This document shows, piece by piece, positions 11,535 to 24,400 of a DNA stretch of 64,000 bases. Source of the DNA: Trileptium ribeirensis (lineage: Eukaryota; Nematoda; Enoplea; Enoplida; Thoracostomopsidae); assembly GCA_030248225.1 (NCBI GenBank), contig JASANE010003569.1:1-64000 (forward strand). The letters are read 5' to 3'. The stretch's first letter is position 1. Each line of letters begins with the position of its first letter. Position numbers and translations under genes: made by a program. Below the pieces are notes generated by a model. That model saw only the letters and a list, made by a program, of their open reading frames with translations. It was not told where the DNA came from and made no database searches.

Positions 11535-14500
11535 ACATCTTAACATTACGGCTACTGTTGCACGCTGCCTGCGTCTTTGGTGCGAGATAGCATCGTTTGA
11601 ACTGCGAGCTAGCTAAAATTTTGAAAATTAATTTTCTCTGACCGGATTTTCAGCTAGAATGGAGGATCCTTAGCGTTAGTAGCGGCTATTTTCGGCTACT
11701 GTTACGTTTTCCAACATAATCGTCGCATATGAGAACAACATATAATTTCACATTATAATCCGTCACCAGATGGTTTTTGCGAGCATCACTATTAGTGAAT
11801 AGTATAATATGTCACCACCGGATATTTAATCGATCGAGCTAGAAGCAGAGAGTCCGGGTATGTTTGTCAGTACCCGTAGCCTGACCTTGCAAAATAAAAT
11901 AAGCGGTCGTGGAATTTTTGAAAACCAATAAGTACCCAGACCCGGAATTTTTAGTCAGAAATACGCGGAATAACCGGAACACCCGGACCCGGATGCAGCT
12001 CTAGTTTTCAGGGACAGGCGGCAGCCCCTTGTCTGGGACGATGTTAGAACGGCTGACTAAATACAAAATGTATGTCCTTGTCTGAACACATATTACGTAA
12101 AATCAATCAGTGGTGGCCAGTCACAGTAAAACACATTTAAAATTACGTTGTTTGGGGAGGGGGCAGAGCTGTGGCACATATCGACATTCTGGCACCTTTG
12201 TGTCAGTTTTTTTGCTGCACAACGGAGTTCACAATAATAATTAGGTGATATAGCTTAAAGCTTTAGACTATCACATGCGTTAGAAATTCGTACCGCGATT
12301 ATGCATATGTGGAAAACAAGGTACCGAGACAATGGCCTATATTTCACTTCAGAGTCAATGTTAAAGTTTGAGGGACAACATTCGGAAAGTACTTAAATTT
12401 TCACTGTGAATTTCATCTAGTTGCGTAGAGCGCTATTTTATAACCTTAAATACTATAAGTACTGCTCTTCGTCATGCAGCCGTTTCGAACTCAAACCGCC
12501 ACTGAATTGTATAACACCGCTGTGAACCAAGCCTCAGCCCCCCCCAAAAAGCGTTTCTGCAGAAGCTAAGTATCCCTTCCGAATATAATGGCACAAACAC
12601 TAGTACAAATGTTCTTGTAGCCAGGCCAATGATTACATGCCAAATTCTCCAAGCAGCAATTTCATTTATTTCAGAGAAATTTTCTTAAATTTTTCAAGGC
12701 AAGATGTTTTGGTCAAAATAGTACGTTTCTACTCACGAGGTAGAGGGTCCTATGATTTTAATACGTTTTCAAAATAACCATCGCGTTGCCATTAAATTAT
12801 TGCCGTGTATTATTGCTATAGCGGGATTTTAAAGAGGCTCAGGAAGCTAAAGTTGGAATCTCGACATGGTAACTAAGCACATAGTAGCTACTCGCTGCAT
12901 TTTCCCACCCTTTTGCGAAATATGTTATGGTTTAACTGATTTTTATGTTATAAGTAATAATAGCTTAGAGTTACTATTCTATAGGAATATGAACATGCTG
13001 TTGTGAGTATTACCTTTCAGATTGTAGCCAATTATAATGGGATTAACGTCAAAAATAGTCACTTGGGGCTTGCTAGCTTTTGCATGCAATTACGTTATCA
13101 AACTTGTGTAAGGGATACTGAATTTAATAGTTTATAACATCTGTTGAAACACGGGAATTGTTCGAATAGTACCTGCTATACATTAGCGAACATATTTACA
13201 ATTCAAATTACTTGAATTTTGTTATTTGCTCGTAAATATTATTTAAATATATACGCTTACGCTGGCCTGCCCATGGGGGGGGGGCGGAAGGTTTGAACCC
13301 ACAACTTTCAAAATTCCAGTATTCGCCTAATTTTTCCTATGTTCTCCCCCACTTGCCCAAACCACCATGTTCAATTAAATACATGATTTGTCAATGTTTC
13401 TAAATTAATGCTTACTGTAAGACAAATATTATTTCGAAATATTACTATCTCTAATGCTAAAACGATGTCTTATTTTTTGAAAATATTTGTACGACAGTTA
13501 AAATTTGCTGAAAATATACACATATGTAGTATATAGAGCAAAATTTTGTTCCCTTTTGAAATTCCCACCGAAATTGAACACCCCAAAGTTCCTTCCCCAC
13601 ATTTCGAAAGTTATAGACATGCCAGATACTTGTTGATGTATCCGTCATGTACATAACGTATTATGTTTAAAATGAGTGATTCGCAAATAGAGCGCCGCCA
13701 CCAAGCGTTAGGCAAATTAGTACAAACCTGAAATTTCTTTGTTTGGGAGAGTATCATTGCTGCAAATATTATTGCGAAATCACGGATTGGTTGAAATACA
13801 TTTTTCGCCTTCAGTGCACTGAGTCTGAAAAAACACGCTTCCGACCACCCTACTGTAAAAAACGGCGCCCCTGGTTCCCTGCAATGACAAAAGTGCGCGA
13901 CCAATATGTCATGTATATAGTTATAACGTGCGCGGCCTTTACAGAAAAGAAACACATCTTTCTCTCCCCATATACATAGAAAACGTGGCAGCGCCGCTGT
14001 GGCGCTAATATAATACCACGAATATTATTTTACACTAACCAGGATTTTATTTTATTTGTTTTGTTATTAAGCACGAAAAATCAAAAGCCACAAGCGTGAA
14101 AACATGTGGCGCATGCGTGGTGTACTTTGGTAATACCTCTGTGCGAAATTGTGGCAGGTCGGCTATGCTGCTTCCTTTATTGAGGCTAATCATATCTTTA
14201 TAGTGATGTATCTTGTCTTTATACCGAAAACGGCTGCAGACGAGTGCGGCTCAAGATAACACCTCTCACACAAGGAAAATATTAGGGGCGGAACAGTGTA
14301 TGTATAGCTATAGAGGAACAATTTTTGTTTGCATATATTTTTTGTATTTGCTAATGCTTTAATTTGAGCTTTCACCTATTTTAGCTTGCTGATGGACTGG
14401 AATAAGCGGATATACGGGCATGCTCCAGGACCGTGCAAAACTATAAAAGGCATCGGTATGTCTAATGCTTCTAGAATATGTTTTAATTAATCTATTTGTT

Positions 14501-15386
14501 ACATTACCGCGGTGGATCAGTGTCATAAATTGAGAAAAATTTTGCACTATAATTATAATAAATTGCCTTAACTGCAGTTTAACTTATAACTGGTATTCGT
14601 TCACGAAATTTAATTAATTTTTCACAACCGTTCGAAAGTATTAGGAAAGGTTTTCAAATGTTTTCGACTGTTGTTAGAACAGTCTTCTGTCTGATAATCG
14701 AGAATGGGATAAATTTAATGAGAATTAAGCATAATTTAATGAGAATTTAAATAATTTCTCGATCCGACGTTAGTGGTATTTGAAGCTGTTCGAAATGGAT
14801 TCGAAGAAATTGTTTTGTTATTCGAGATTGCTAAGGAAGTGTTCGATGTTCCCTCATAGTTTGGTCTTTCAAAATCAGGCAGTCATTTCTGGCAAAAGCT
14901 GAGATCACAGTTTGAGATGCATGCTGCAAGACATGTCACAGTGATATTCCGTGTCATTCCGTGATATTTAGTCATTGATATTCAAGATTGATATACAAGT
15001 TTAATGGATTTAGTGTATATTCAGCGATATACTCAGCGGTCACGGTAGTTTTAGCACTTCATTTTTTACTGCAAGTGAGCCTTTGCATTTTATCGTTTTG
15101 CTCATTGTACTATTATGTCTTTTTTAATGTAATATAGCACGCAGCTTTATTACAGTTCGTAAATTTGGTATATTTTGGCGGCCCAGTCTATGTGCGTCTG
15201 CCCAGTTCCATGTCAAAGGCGGCTTGTAGAACATAGCACTTGATGAAATCGCAAATATTGTTAATTGTCCTACCACACTTCCACTCTCTGTTCAATATTT
15301 TAGTCTGCATGTTGAGTTGGTATAAGACATTCATTGTATGTTGACCAAAACGAAATTCAAATATATTTAGATTGCTTTATTTTTAG
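11535..15386. other. Upstream region of the PON gene, 5' exons not found
   Basis: This interval should contain the promoter and the first exon or exons of the PON gene, or the first intron of a gene starting farther upstream. I looked for a hydrophobic N-terminal segment and an exon ending in phase 1 before a donor and could not identify one with confidence. No other protein is recognised. The only structured element is the small inverted-repeat element at 13,262-13,630. Confidence 0.4.
13262..13630. mobile_element. Small inverted-repeat element (family A), ~365 bp
   Basis: The left end CTGGCCTGCCCATGG and the right end, read in reverse as TCTGGCATGTCTATAAC, are imperfect inverted repeats. 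Just inside are a G-run/C-rich block and 'CCATGTTCAATT'. The same layout occurs at 36,055-36,420. There is no coding capacity, so it is a non-autonomous miniature element. Its superfamily is not determined. Confidence 0.5.
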
Positions 15387-15442
15387 AATTCGGGGCTGAA
15401 GATATCGAAGTACTTAGTGACAGCTTAGTGCTTGTTACTTCG
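15387..15442 (+). CDS. PON exon: calcium-binding Glu-Asp segment
   Basis: After a TTTATTTTTAG acceptor the exon reads FGAEDIEVLSDSLVLVTS and ends at a GTGAGT donor. It enters in phase 1 (two bases complete a codon) and leaves in phase 0. It corresponds to 'GSEDLEILPNGLAFISS' of PON1, including the Glu-Asp pair (53-54) that binds both calcium ions. Confidence 0.85.
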
Positions 15443-18400
15443 GTGAGTTTTGCACCATTCCTATTTTCATTTACGTATTCCACAAATAATTTTGCTCTAA
15501 TGAGAATTTGACTTTAAAATGCGTCCGACGTAGAAATATGTCTGCGCAAACATACTTTTTAGCGATGGCTTGTGTTGTACGTAATGCAGCTTGCATAAAG
15601 AGGGCAACACATGTTGAAAGTGGCACCTGTTAAACAAATCGACGCGGTATACAGTAACTAGATAGCGACGAGTGCTTTCGTTTTACTGAATTCTAGGCTT
15701 ATGTGTTAATCTATTGTATATATATGCGTAACTGAAATAAAATAGATCAGCGTAGGCTCACTTTCAAAACCATTTAGCATTCAGAGTGGTGTATGAGTGT
15801 ACCGCACAAGTGTTCGGACTTCAAAGCTCTGCTGGACTCCATGGACTGATACGCTATATACCACATCATGTCTGTTACTGCTAAATTGCGGACTGTCATT
15901 AAGGACAAAGTTGTATACTTTATAATCAAGCTTTATGGATAATTTTGCTCTGGTATTACTATGGATAGCGGGTATGATAAACGTCGACTCAGTCGCTCGT
16001 TTTATTCATTTTCTTCCATAACTGCATGTTAATGACTATCAGTTTAAACGGTGTTAAGTTCCAATAATCGAGTACCACAAGGAACCTGAGTAAGTTGGCC
16101 ATTTTGATGACAACGTGCTTAGGATATACAAGAGAAGAACAGCATGGAATATGGATGCTTGTTAGAGTTGAGTGCCTTGGAACATTTGGCCTGTCATAAA
16201 CACTTGCAAAAGAAAATTCATGTCATGCTGCTCCCACATTGCACTCCATCTCGACCCTCTTTTGCTTGAAACAATTGTCCGGCACAACTATATTTTCTGT
16301 CAGCTTGGGCTGGTACTCATATAATCGCCTGCATAGGGATTAATGTAATTCCTTATATTTAGATTATTCATGACAAAATTTTAAGTAAAATGAAGCGCGG
16401 CCTACAGAAAACACATTTTTGGTAGGTCTAAATATGCAACAAAACAAATATATACATGTTTCAACTACATCAAATTGAAAAGCAAAACTCAACCGAGCTG
16501 CGCGCAGGGTTTGCCCCACTTTTTTCCAGGCAATTCCGGTTCTCCCAAAGTTGCAGCTGGGGCCCCACCTCAAAGCCTCATAGGTAAATTTTTTCCTGTT
16601 GAGAGTCAATCTGTATATAAAAGAAATAATCACCACAAAATCATCGTATGTAGTTACGTAGAGCTTCTCTTAGACAGCAAGATGAGCACAGTAATTGAGC
16701 GGAGTGAAGGGAAGCGAATTGTTTGTTGTTTTCATCAGAGGGAGAAAAGTCGGCACCGTCTGTCCGTTAGTTTAACTCATCAGTAACTGCTGAACCGATT
16801 AAAAAATTTATTTGAAAGGCCTAATATCCTTCAGGTGGAAGAGATATGTAGTTTTGTCAAAATATGGGTTAGTTGATTAGTAATTAATAATTAGTTAAGT
16901 GTGTTAACCTATTTTTAGCATTTTCAAACAAAAATTGCTTATTTTTCAATGAATAGTTAGTGTAAATCTTTTATTTTGGTGCGTTTACTATATCTGCTGT
17001 GCTGATTCAAATCTGGTGTTTATTACTATTCGAGGATATTAAAAGCACGCTTATTAGTTAGGCAATTAGCTAATTACTAATTAATTATTAATTAGCTGAT
17101 TTTTTGAAAATTTTCAAAATGCTCAGAAATGAAAAAATGCACAAGGGGTTTTCTATGTTGCTGATCACGAATATAACATTACTGAAGTTCTAAAACTTGG
17201 CTGTATATGCCAATTACTTAGTTAATTTGCTAATTAGTAAACTAGTGCCGATATATTTTCATTGACTAATATTTACTAGTACCCATATTTTTTCATTGGA
17301 TATAGAGATATAGTCATTTTATTGCATTTCATATTTCCGTGGCCCTTTTAAATCCTCTTTGAGTCCTATATCCTGAATAAAAGGCTTTGTGCAAAAACTT
17401 ACTTTATACAATTTTATAGAGCATAAGTTGCTCTACAAAAAGAAATTGATTTGACAAAAATACGTGCATCTGATTTGTGTAGATGCAGTCAAAAACTTTT
17501 TGTCGGACCCTATTTTCACACGACCCGACACCCATCGATCCTCGTTGACGGAAGGAAGGCGTTGGGATCTGTTTGTTGGCCGTAACTAAAGGACACAAAT
17601 TGAAATTTCATGTTTTCGTTTAAACTGTCGCGCGGGACTTTCTGGCGTTCCAAATTTAGGTTACTGATGCCAGAAGAAAAAAATTCACAAACTCATAATC
17701 CCAAATTTCATCATATGAAAAGTAATAATTCTTAATTAAATACACTCCAATATAAATATATGAATGCAGACGAGTGGCATACTGTTTTATAATTTGTATA
17801 AAGAACTTCAGTACTATTACGCGTGGTTTCACCATTTCTCTGCTTGACACGTGAATTTGGTCTTTATAGTGACTTAGCAAATTTGTGTAGACTTTTAGTA
17901 TTTCCACATTTTTCGAGCTGTTTAAATTACCCTAAACAGGTTGATAATGTAGAAAAGTCAGAGTTATTGACAAGCTGTTTTGCATGTATATCTAAGAGAT
18001 ATCTCGCGATTCATATGGCAGCCCGACCGCGCGTGTTGATAGCTTTTGACGATGGTAGGTTTTTGTTTTTTCAATGTTATAGGGGTTGAGACTTAGAATC
18101 GGATCCAGAAAAGAGCAACACTACGTTCGTGGTCGCATATTTGCATTGACGCTGACAAAAGGTCAAGAAAATGTGTTGCCTACGTCAAAAGAGGTTACGA
18201 TCAAAAGTGAAACGTTGACCAAAGACAACTTCAATCCTCATGGAATATCGTCTCATAAAACTCCAAATGGTACTATGTTACATGAAGTGGAGTTTTCGTA
18301 AATTTCGTTCTGAAGACCAACATTGTTTTTTGTATAGTGTTAACAATCAACTTTTCAGCTTGCTCATTTGTCAGTTAACCTTGCTGTGCGAGTTTCTATA

Positions 18401-21400
18401 AAATTATTGAAACGTAGCGAGCAAAGCAAGTGGAGTTCCCAACTCAGGGTGCTAGGGGAAAAATTGTGAAAGTTTCTTTTTTTAACTATTTCTTTCATTC
18501 ATAACTCCTCTTCGGTTTTTATTCAATAGCCAAAGTGACAGTGGATATGCCCTTTAGTGGAACGCAAACAGCTCCAACCCCATCTTCGGGGTCAAAATCA
18601 TAAAAACAGGTTTTAAGGGTTCTTTGCCAAATATAGCTATACTGGTACCAGTGTTTCGCAGCCTATATCTCATCGGAAAATGAAGACCACCTCAGACTAG
18701 GCTCATCGAGATTTACAAATTTGCTGACCAAGCCTTTTGTGGAACCATTCCCTTGGCCGCCGGGGGCTGAATATTGTTCGTCGACCCTTTGCTAAGAATA
18801 ACGATTTTTAAATTTTCGGCATGTTGCGTATTTTTACTGTACAACGAGTGTTATAAAGCACGTTCGACACCTTTTCATGCGGTTTCAAGGATATTACGGT
18901 CCACGAACCCGATTTCGAAAATGTGTGTTTTCATTTGTGTGATTACGTATTGCGTGCAGGGACTCAAGAATGGTCCATATAGGTTTTCCGGTATGCTGAG
19001 TACGATGGTTTGGTTACCTAGAGTGCAGCATTAGTATCTATCATGTTTTTTCAGACGTTTTCAATGGGTTTAAGGTCAATGAACCCGATTTTCAGAATAT
19101 AGTCGGTCTTCAGTAGTTTGGTACATGGCATCAAAGATAGTCTCATAGAGGTTTTTCGGTATTCTGAATACAGTGATATGGTCATCTAGAGTTCGATGTT
19201 AACATTTCATACCTTTTCGTGGGGGTTTCGATATTTCTAGTGTCAATGAACCCGCTTTCCACAACATAGTCTGCCTTAACGATTTGTAACATATTGCTTA
19301 CGGGTCATCAAAAATCGTCTGTATAAATTTTCCGGTAGGCTAAATACGGTGGGTTGGCTATATAGAGACCAGCACAAATACTTGATGGGTTGTCAATTGT
19401 TTTCGATGGGTTTAGGGTAGACGAGATTTTAGGATTTTCAAAGGGTTCGTGGTTCAAGAGGTCTTAGGTGGGAAATACATCAAACACAGAATGTTACATG
19501 TAATTAAACAAAATGATAAAAATGAAACCACGCTCGCTCCGTTTCATCTTCCCTTTAAGTTACTAGTATATATCGAGAACATCGAGTATAAATCACTTGC
19601 AATCAGCTTTAGTTTTACAACTGAACACACTGGCACCAAACCTTTTGGCGGTTTTTTCTCCAGTTCGGTTATATACGATGTCATACTGCCCAGATATTCC
19701 GCTCTGGCTATGGAAGGTAAAACACGTTCAAAAAACCACTATAATTTCAAGGCACTTAATTACACGCTATTCTATCTGAACGTGCAACGACATTCCAGAG
19801 TTATTGACTGAACTAGAGTTTATTGCCCGCTGGTTCAGCTTTTGACCGTGAATTTTTGCAACAGAAGAGGCAAGAAATTCATAGAAAAGCAGTCAGGAAG
19901 CGTCCATATTCTCCATTTTGTATGGCTATTTTGAGAGCCCGTTTTCTCTCGCAATAGTCATATTACCCCGCTGTGTAAAAATTGTCGCGACACAGATGAA
20001 CAAGGGCCCCCGCTCATGGTACCTAGTAGCAGTGTTAAGATATAACACAGGCTTCCTCGTCACCAACAAACATTTGCTGCAATTTCTTTGCCATAAAATT
20101 GTATATGAAGTTTACCACGTTTTGAGGTTTGAACAGTGGTAAACTTGATAATTTCGCTAAATGGCGTCAGTCAGTACGACTCATTTTGTTAACGCCATAA
20201 ATTTGGTCGGATGAATCCGAGACGACTGTGGCTCACCATATTCAAGTTATTAGTTGGTTCCTGCGGATCGGATTCGTGAACTATTCCGGTAATACCACAA
20301 TAGGGTTGGGCAATGTGGCGAAAGCTTATAAAGCACAGTCTGTGAAAAGATCACAGCCTGGCAGCTCCGACAATTATCAACAAAAACAGTATCTTATTTA
20401 ACGTTGATGTTGAGACGAGATGTGCTGATTAGAAATAATTTTTGCGCGGCTATTGAAATTAGATAAATAAATAAGATCGCCGTATTTAAATCTTAATATA
20501 GACTGTTTAAAAAGGTATGCTAAGGTATGTGTATTATTTATACAATAATTGTGTCAGAGGTCTTATATTGTTTTGATTTCAGTGGCCCTTGATGTGCTGT
20601 GGATTAGTCTTTTGTAGTTCGTTTTTCGCTAAGCTAGTTATGTAATGAATGACCTATATATAACCAAGGTTAAATAAGTTTTCTTGTGTTCGTAATTTAC
20701 GAAATTAAAACTGAACTCCATTCCAGTTCAATATTGGCTTTTATTTAAGTGTGGTCCACGTGTATGTCATTAATCACTGTGAAAACGCATCTGATTTGGT
20801 GGAATGTTTTATATACAAAAGAAAGAAAATGTTATGTGCCACCAATAAGGAATATAGGGGTTTGAGACAGGACTCGGTTTGATATCATTATTAGCTTTTA
20901 GGTGTTATCCACGTGTATGTCATTAACCATCGTGAAAACGCGTCTGATTCGGTGGAATGTTTTACATACAAGAAGAAAGAAAATGTTATGTACCACCAAA
21001 AGACAATTACCGATCCATTAATTTATAAGTAAGATGTTTGCAGTTTGGTATAAACCAAAATTTTATTTTTATTTGATGACAATATCGTTGTTAGTGTGAA
21101 ATCGTGATGGAATTCGTTTTAACAAAAGTGTGCTTAACGGGGAAGACTGTGACACTCACTCATTCCAATATTCAGCGAATGTTACATTTCCCGGCGTTTG
21201 CGGTATTATCTCTATTTCTGGGGTGAGGGTCAAACGAGATAGAACACCAAGTTTTGAGGTTGAAATCGATGGTCGTTTTCCAGCCAACTACATCGAATCT
21301 GGAGTTCAATAACTTAGTGGTTTTATCCTATATTTAAGTGAAAACGTCGAAAACGGCCTTGACATCAAACCATTAGATTAGACTTTAAATAACGGTGTGA

Positions 21401-24400
21401 TTGTTTTGCACAGGTCCAATAGTAGGACCCTTTGCATCACCGTGTTCTAATGCTTATAAACCCACATCGAACCTCTGAGTGGCAACGCAAAATCCTATTA
21501 CTTTACTCAAACGCATAGTCCTACCATTAGTAACTGCTAGTTGTTGAGCACCTAAGAACCTTTGTCTAGCTTCACCCCATTTTTTTACATCTGAAAACGA
21601 AGTGTTCAGACATTTCAGTCTCCTGGCTACAATATTCGCAGACACCACTTTCTCTTAGTTTCATAACCCTAAGATGGGCATTTAAAAGATTATGCCCAGT
21701 TAAAACATGTATAGCAATGCGCAATCTTTCTTTGCTAAGCTTCCATAAGAAGCGAGATCTCCTAGAATTGACTTCAGGAAAGAAAATCCTTGTGTGCCTG
21801 CAATTTATTCCCCCTCCTCATCGTCTGGCGTGTTGTCCAGACAGAGAGCGCACCAGTGCGGTCTTCACAATAGAAGAGGAAACTGGAACACAAGGTTCCG
21901 GCCCAAACAGCTTCAGTAAAGCCCCCTTCTTTGCAAGGCTGTCTGCAATTTCGTTACCCCTAATGCCTGAGTGTCCCTTGACAAACAGAGCAAATTTTCA
22001 GCACCTAGTCTATTTAATTTCTTATGGCATTCAAGAACAATGGCTGACAGCACCAACGGCTTGTGTAGAGCCTTAGTGCAGCCTGGCTGTCACTGAAAAT
22101 CCAAATATTCCTTCCCCTAGTACCTTGTTCCACAAGATGTTCGGCACAAATTGCAACAATTTCTGCGCGGAAAATCGTTGCCTTGGACCCAAGTGCAAAG
22201 TATAATCTATGTGTATTATGAATAATGGCTCCTGCCCCTACTCTAACTCCACCATCTGTGTCCATAAGTGAACCTTCTGTATAGCACACAAGATCGCTAT
22301 TTGACTTGGTTCCGTCATGTCTAACACACCATTTCTTATTAAAACTGAAAAATTTTTAAATGCTGTCCGAAGGCATTACTATACTATCACATATGCCTCG
22401 GACGAATCTTTGCAACTTATAATATCCACTACCCACGCAATGAGCAAGCCATAGCCCAGTCGTTCTAAGGTGGTAGTAGCTTTCAACTGCCAGTTGATCA
22501 ATAACGAGATCAATAGGTCTAATTCCCATAATGGCCTCTAGGCCCTCCAGAGGAACAGAACGAAGTAAACCTGTAGTCCTTCGACAGGCCAGACTATGAA
22601 CCCGCAAAAATTTCCCAAATCAGTTTTCAATTTGCTTCTGTGCCATCACATAGCACAGCCATAAGTTTAAAATGAAAGCACTACCGCAGTATAGAGGTAG
22701 GGCATCGACTTTGGCTGTAGTCCCCAATTAACACCCTTTATAACAAAGAGTTTTATTGCCTTCTGAAATGCCTGTTCAATATGATATCTCCAACTCTTTT
22801 TTGAGTATAAAGACAACCCTAAAACGCTATCGCGAGGCCTCAAAATAGTACCGTTCAAGGTTATGTCCCTATATTCAGTCCTTGATCTCTTACGAGTGAT
22901 AACCATAAGGCTCGTTTTACTCGAACTTATCGAGAGACCTCTCCTACTACTCCAACGTAGCATCGAGTTAGCGCGTTTTAAGTACGTCTACATGTCACAC
23001 CCAGAGACGTGGCCGAGCAAAGTAAACTAACATCATCTGAGTAAGCAATACTCAAAACTCTCGATTTGTCAAAGTAAGCCAAGAGATCATCGATTACTAA
23101 GCTCCACAGCAGGGGTGATAGTACACCTCCTTGCGGGTAACCCTAGTAGCTCTGACACTGCCAGTTGTATTGCCTAGTTTTGCCGAACTATTCTTGAGTT
23201 AAGCAATTTATTTAGCCAGTGCTTTATATATTCTGCCAACTGGAATTAGCTGAGACCATCTAAAAGGGATTCTATCATAGTACTGTCAAAAGCTCCAGAC
23301 ACATCCGCAAAAACAGCTATCGCGTATTTGCTTTTGTGCATCTCCCCTTCAATCCAGGATGTGGTAGCATGCAGGCCGAGATTGTACTCCTACCACACCT
23401 GTACGCATGCTGATTACGATGTAGCGGATACTTGACCAGTATCACATTCCTGATATAATTATCAATGATTTTCTACATAGTTTTAAGAACGATGAAAGAC
23501 AGATTGGTCTAAACGCCTTTGGATTTATATTGTCCCTCTTGCCCGGTTTGGGTATAAAAATAACATTAGATATGCTCCACTGTGATGGAGTATAGCCAAG
23601 CCTCAGGCTAGCCTTAAATATTTCGCTGCAAAAAATACAGAGCATTCGCAGGATAGCCGAAACATGATTGGATATACACCATCAACCCCTGGCGATTTGT
23701 AACTTTGAAAGGAATTGATCGCCCATTTGATTCTCTCTATAATCATCAAGTTACTTATCTCCATAAGATCGCTTATTTTTGAGATCCTATTAGTGTCCAT
23801 CATTCTAGACGGCGGCGGTGTTTGAAGAACAAGGGCCAACCATGGAAAGTGAATAGACAGCATCGTCATAGGTGTCCCATAGTCGTCAGCAGTGACCCGG
23901 CCATCTACATTGATTACTATACCCAGACTTACTAGAGGCATCATCTCAAGTATCTTTTGCATACGAGAGTTCTCGGCCATGTTATTAACCTTATCACAGA
24001 GTCTCCTCCAGCTTATTCTCTTTGCCTTATGAATCATCCGCTAAGTGCGATGTTGTCTTCTATACCTGTCCCATTCTCTCTCAGTCTGAAAGCGTCTGGC
24101 CTTATGAAAGGCTTTACGTACTTTTTTGCGCTGTGATTCTGGCCCATTATTCCTCCAGCAATTCCTATTTTTACTATAAGATTTCTTCTGACATGATACT
24201 TTGCACGAAAGTTCTAGTACAATAATCAAAAGAGCCACGGCTAGGTCCAGCTGGTCCGCCGTTATGATATGCTCTAGAATTTCAGCATCTAAAAGTTTCT
24301 CTGATACCAGTTGCGCAAACTTAGCACCGTCCAGACTTCAAATATTAAACCTACGTTGCTCAATCGTATCATCAAACGTTGGAATACACCCAACATTGAC

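Noticed and set aside
17823..18089. 88-codon plus-strand frame directly before the His115 exon of PON
   Set aside because: It does not align with the PON segment expected there, which is instead found at 15,387-15,442 with correct splice phases.
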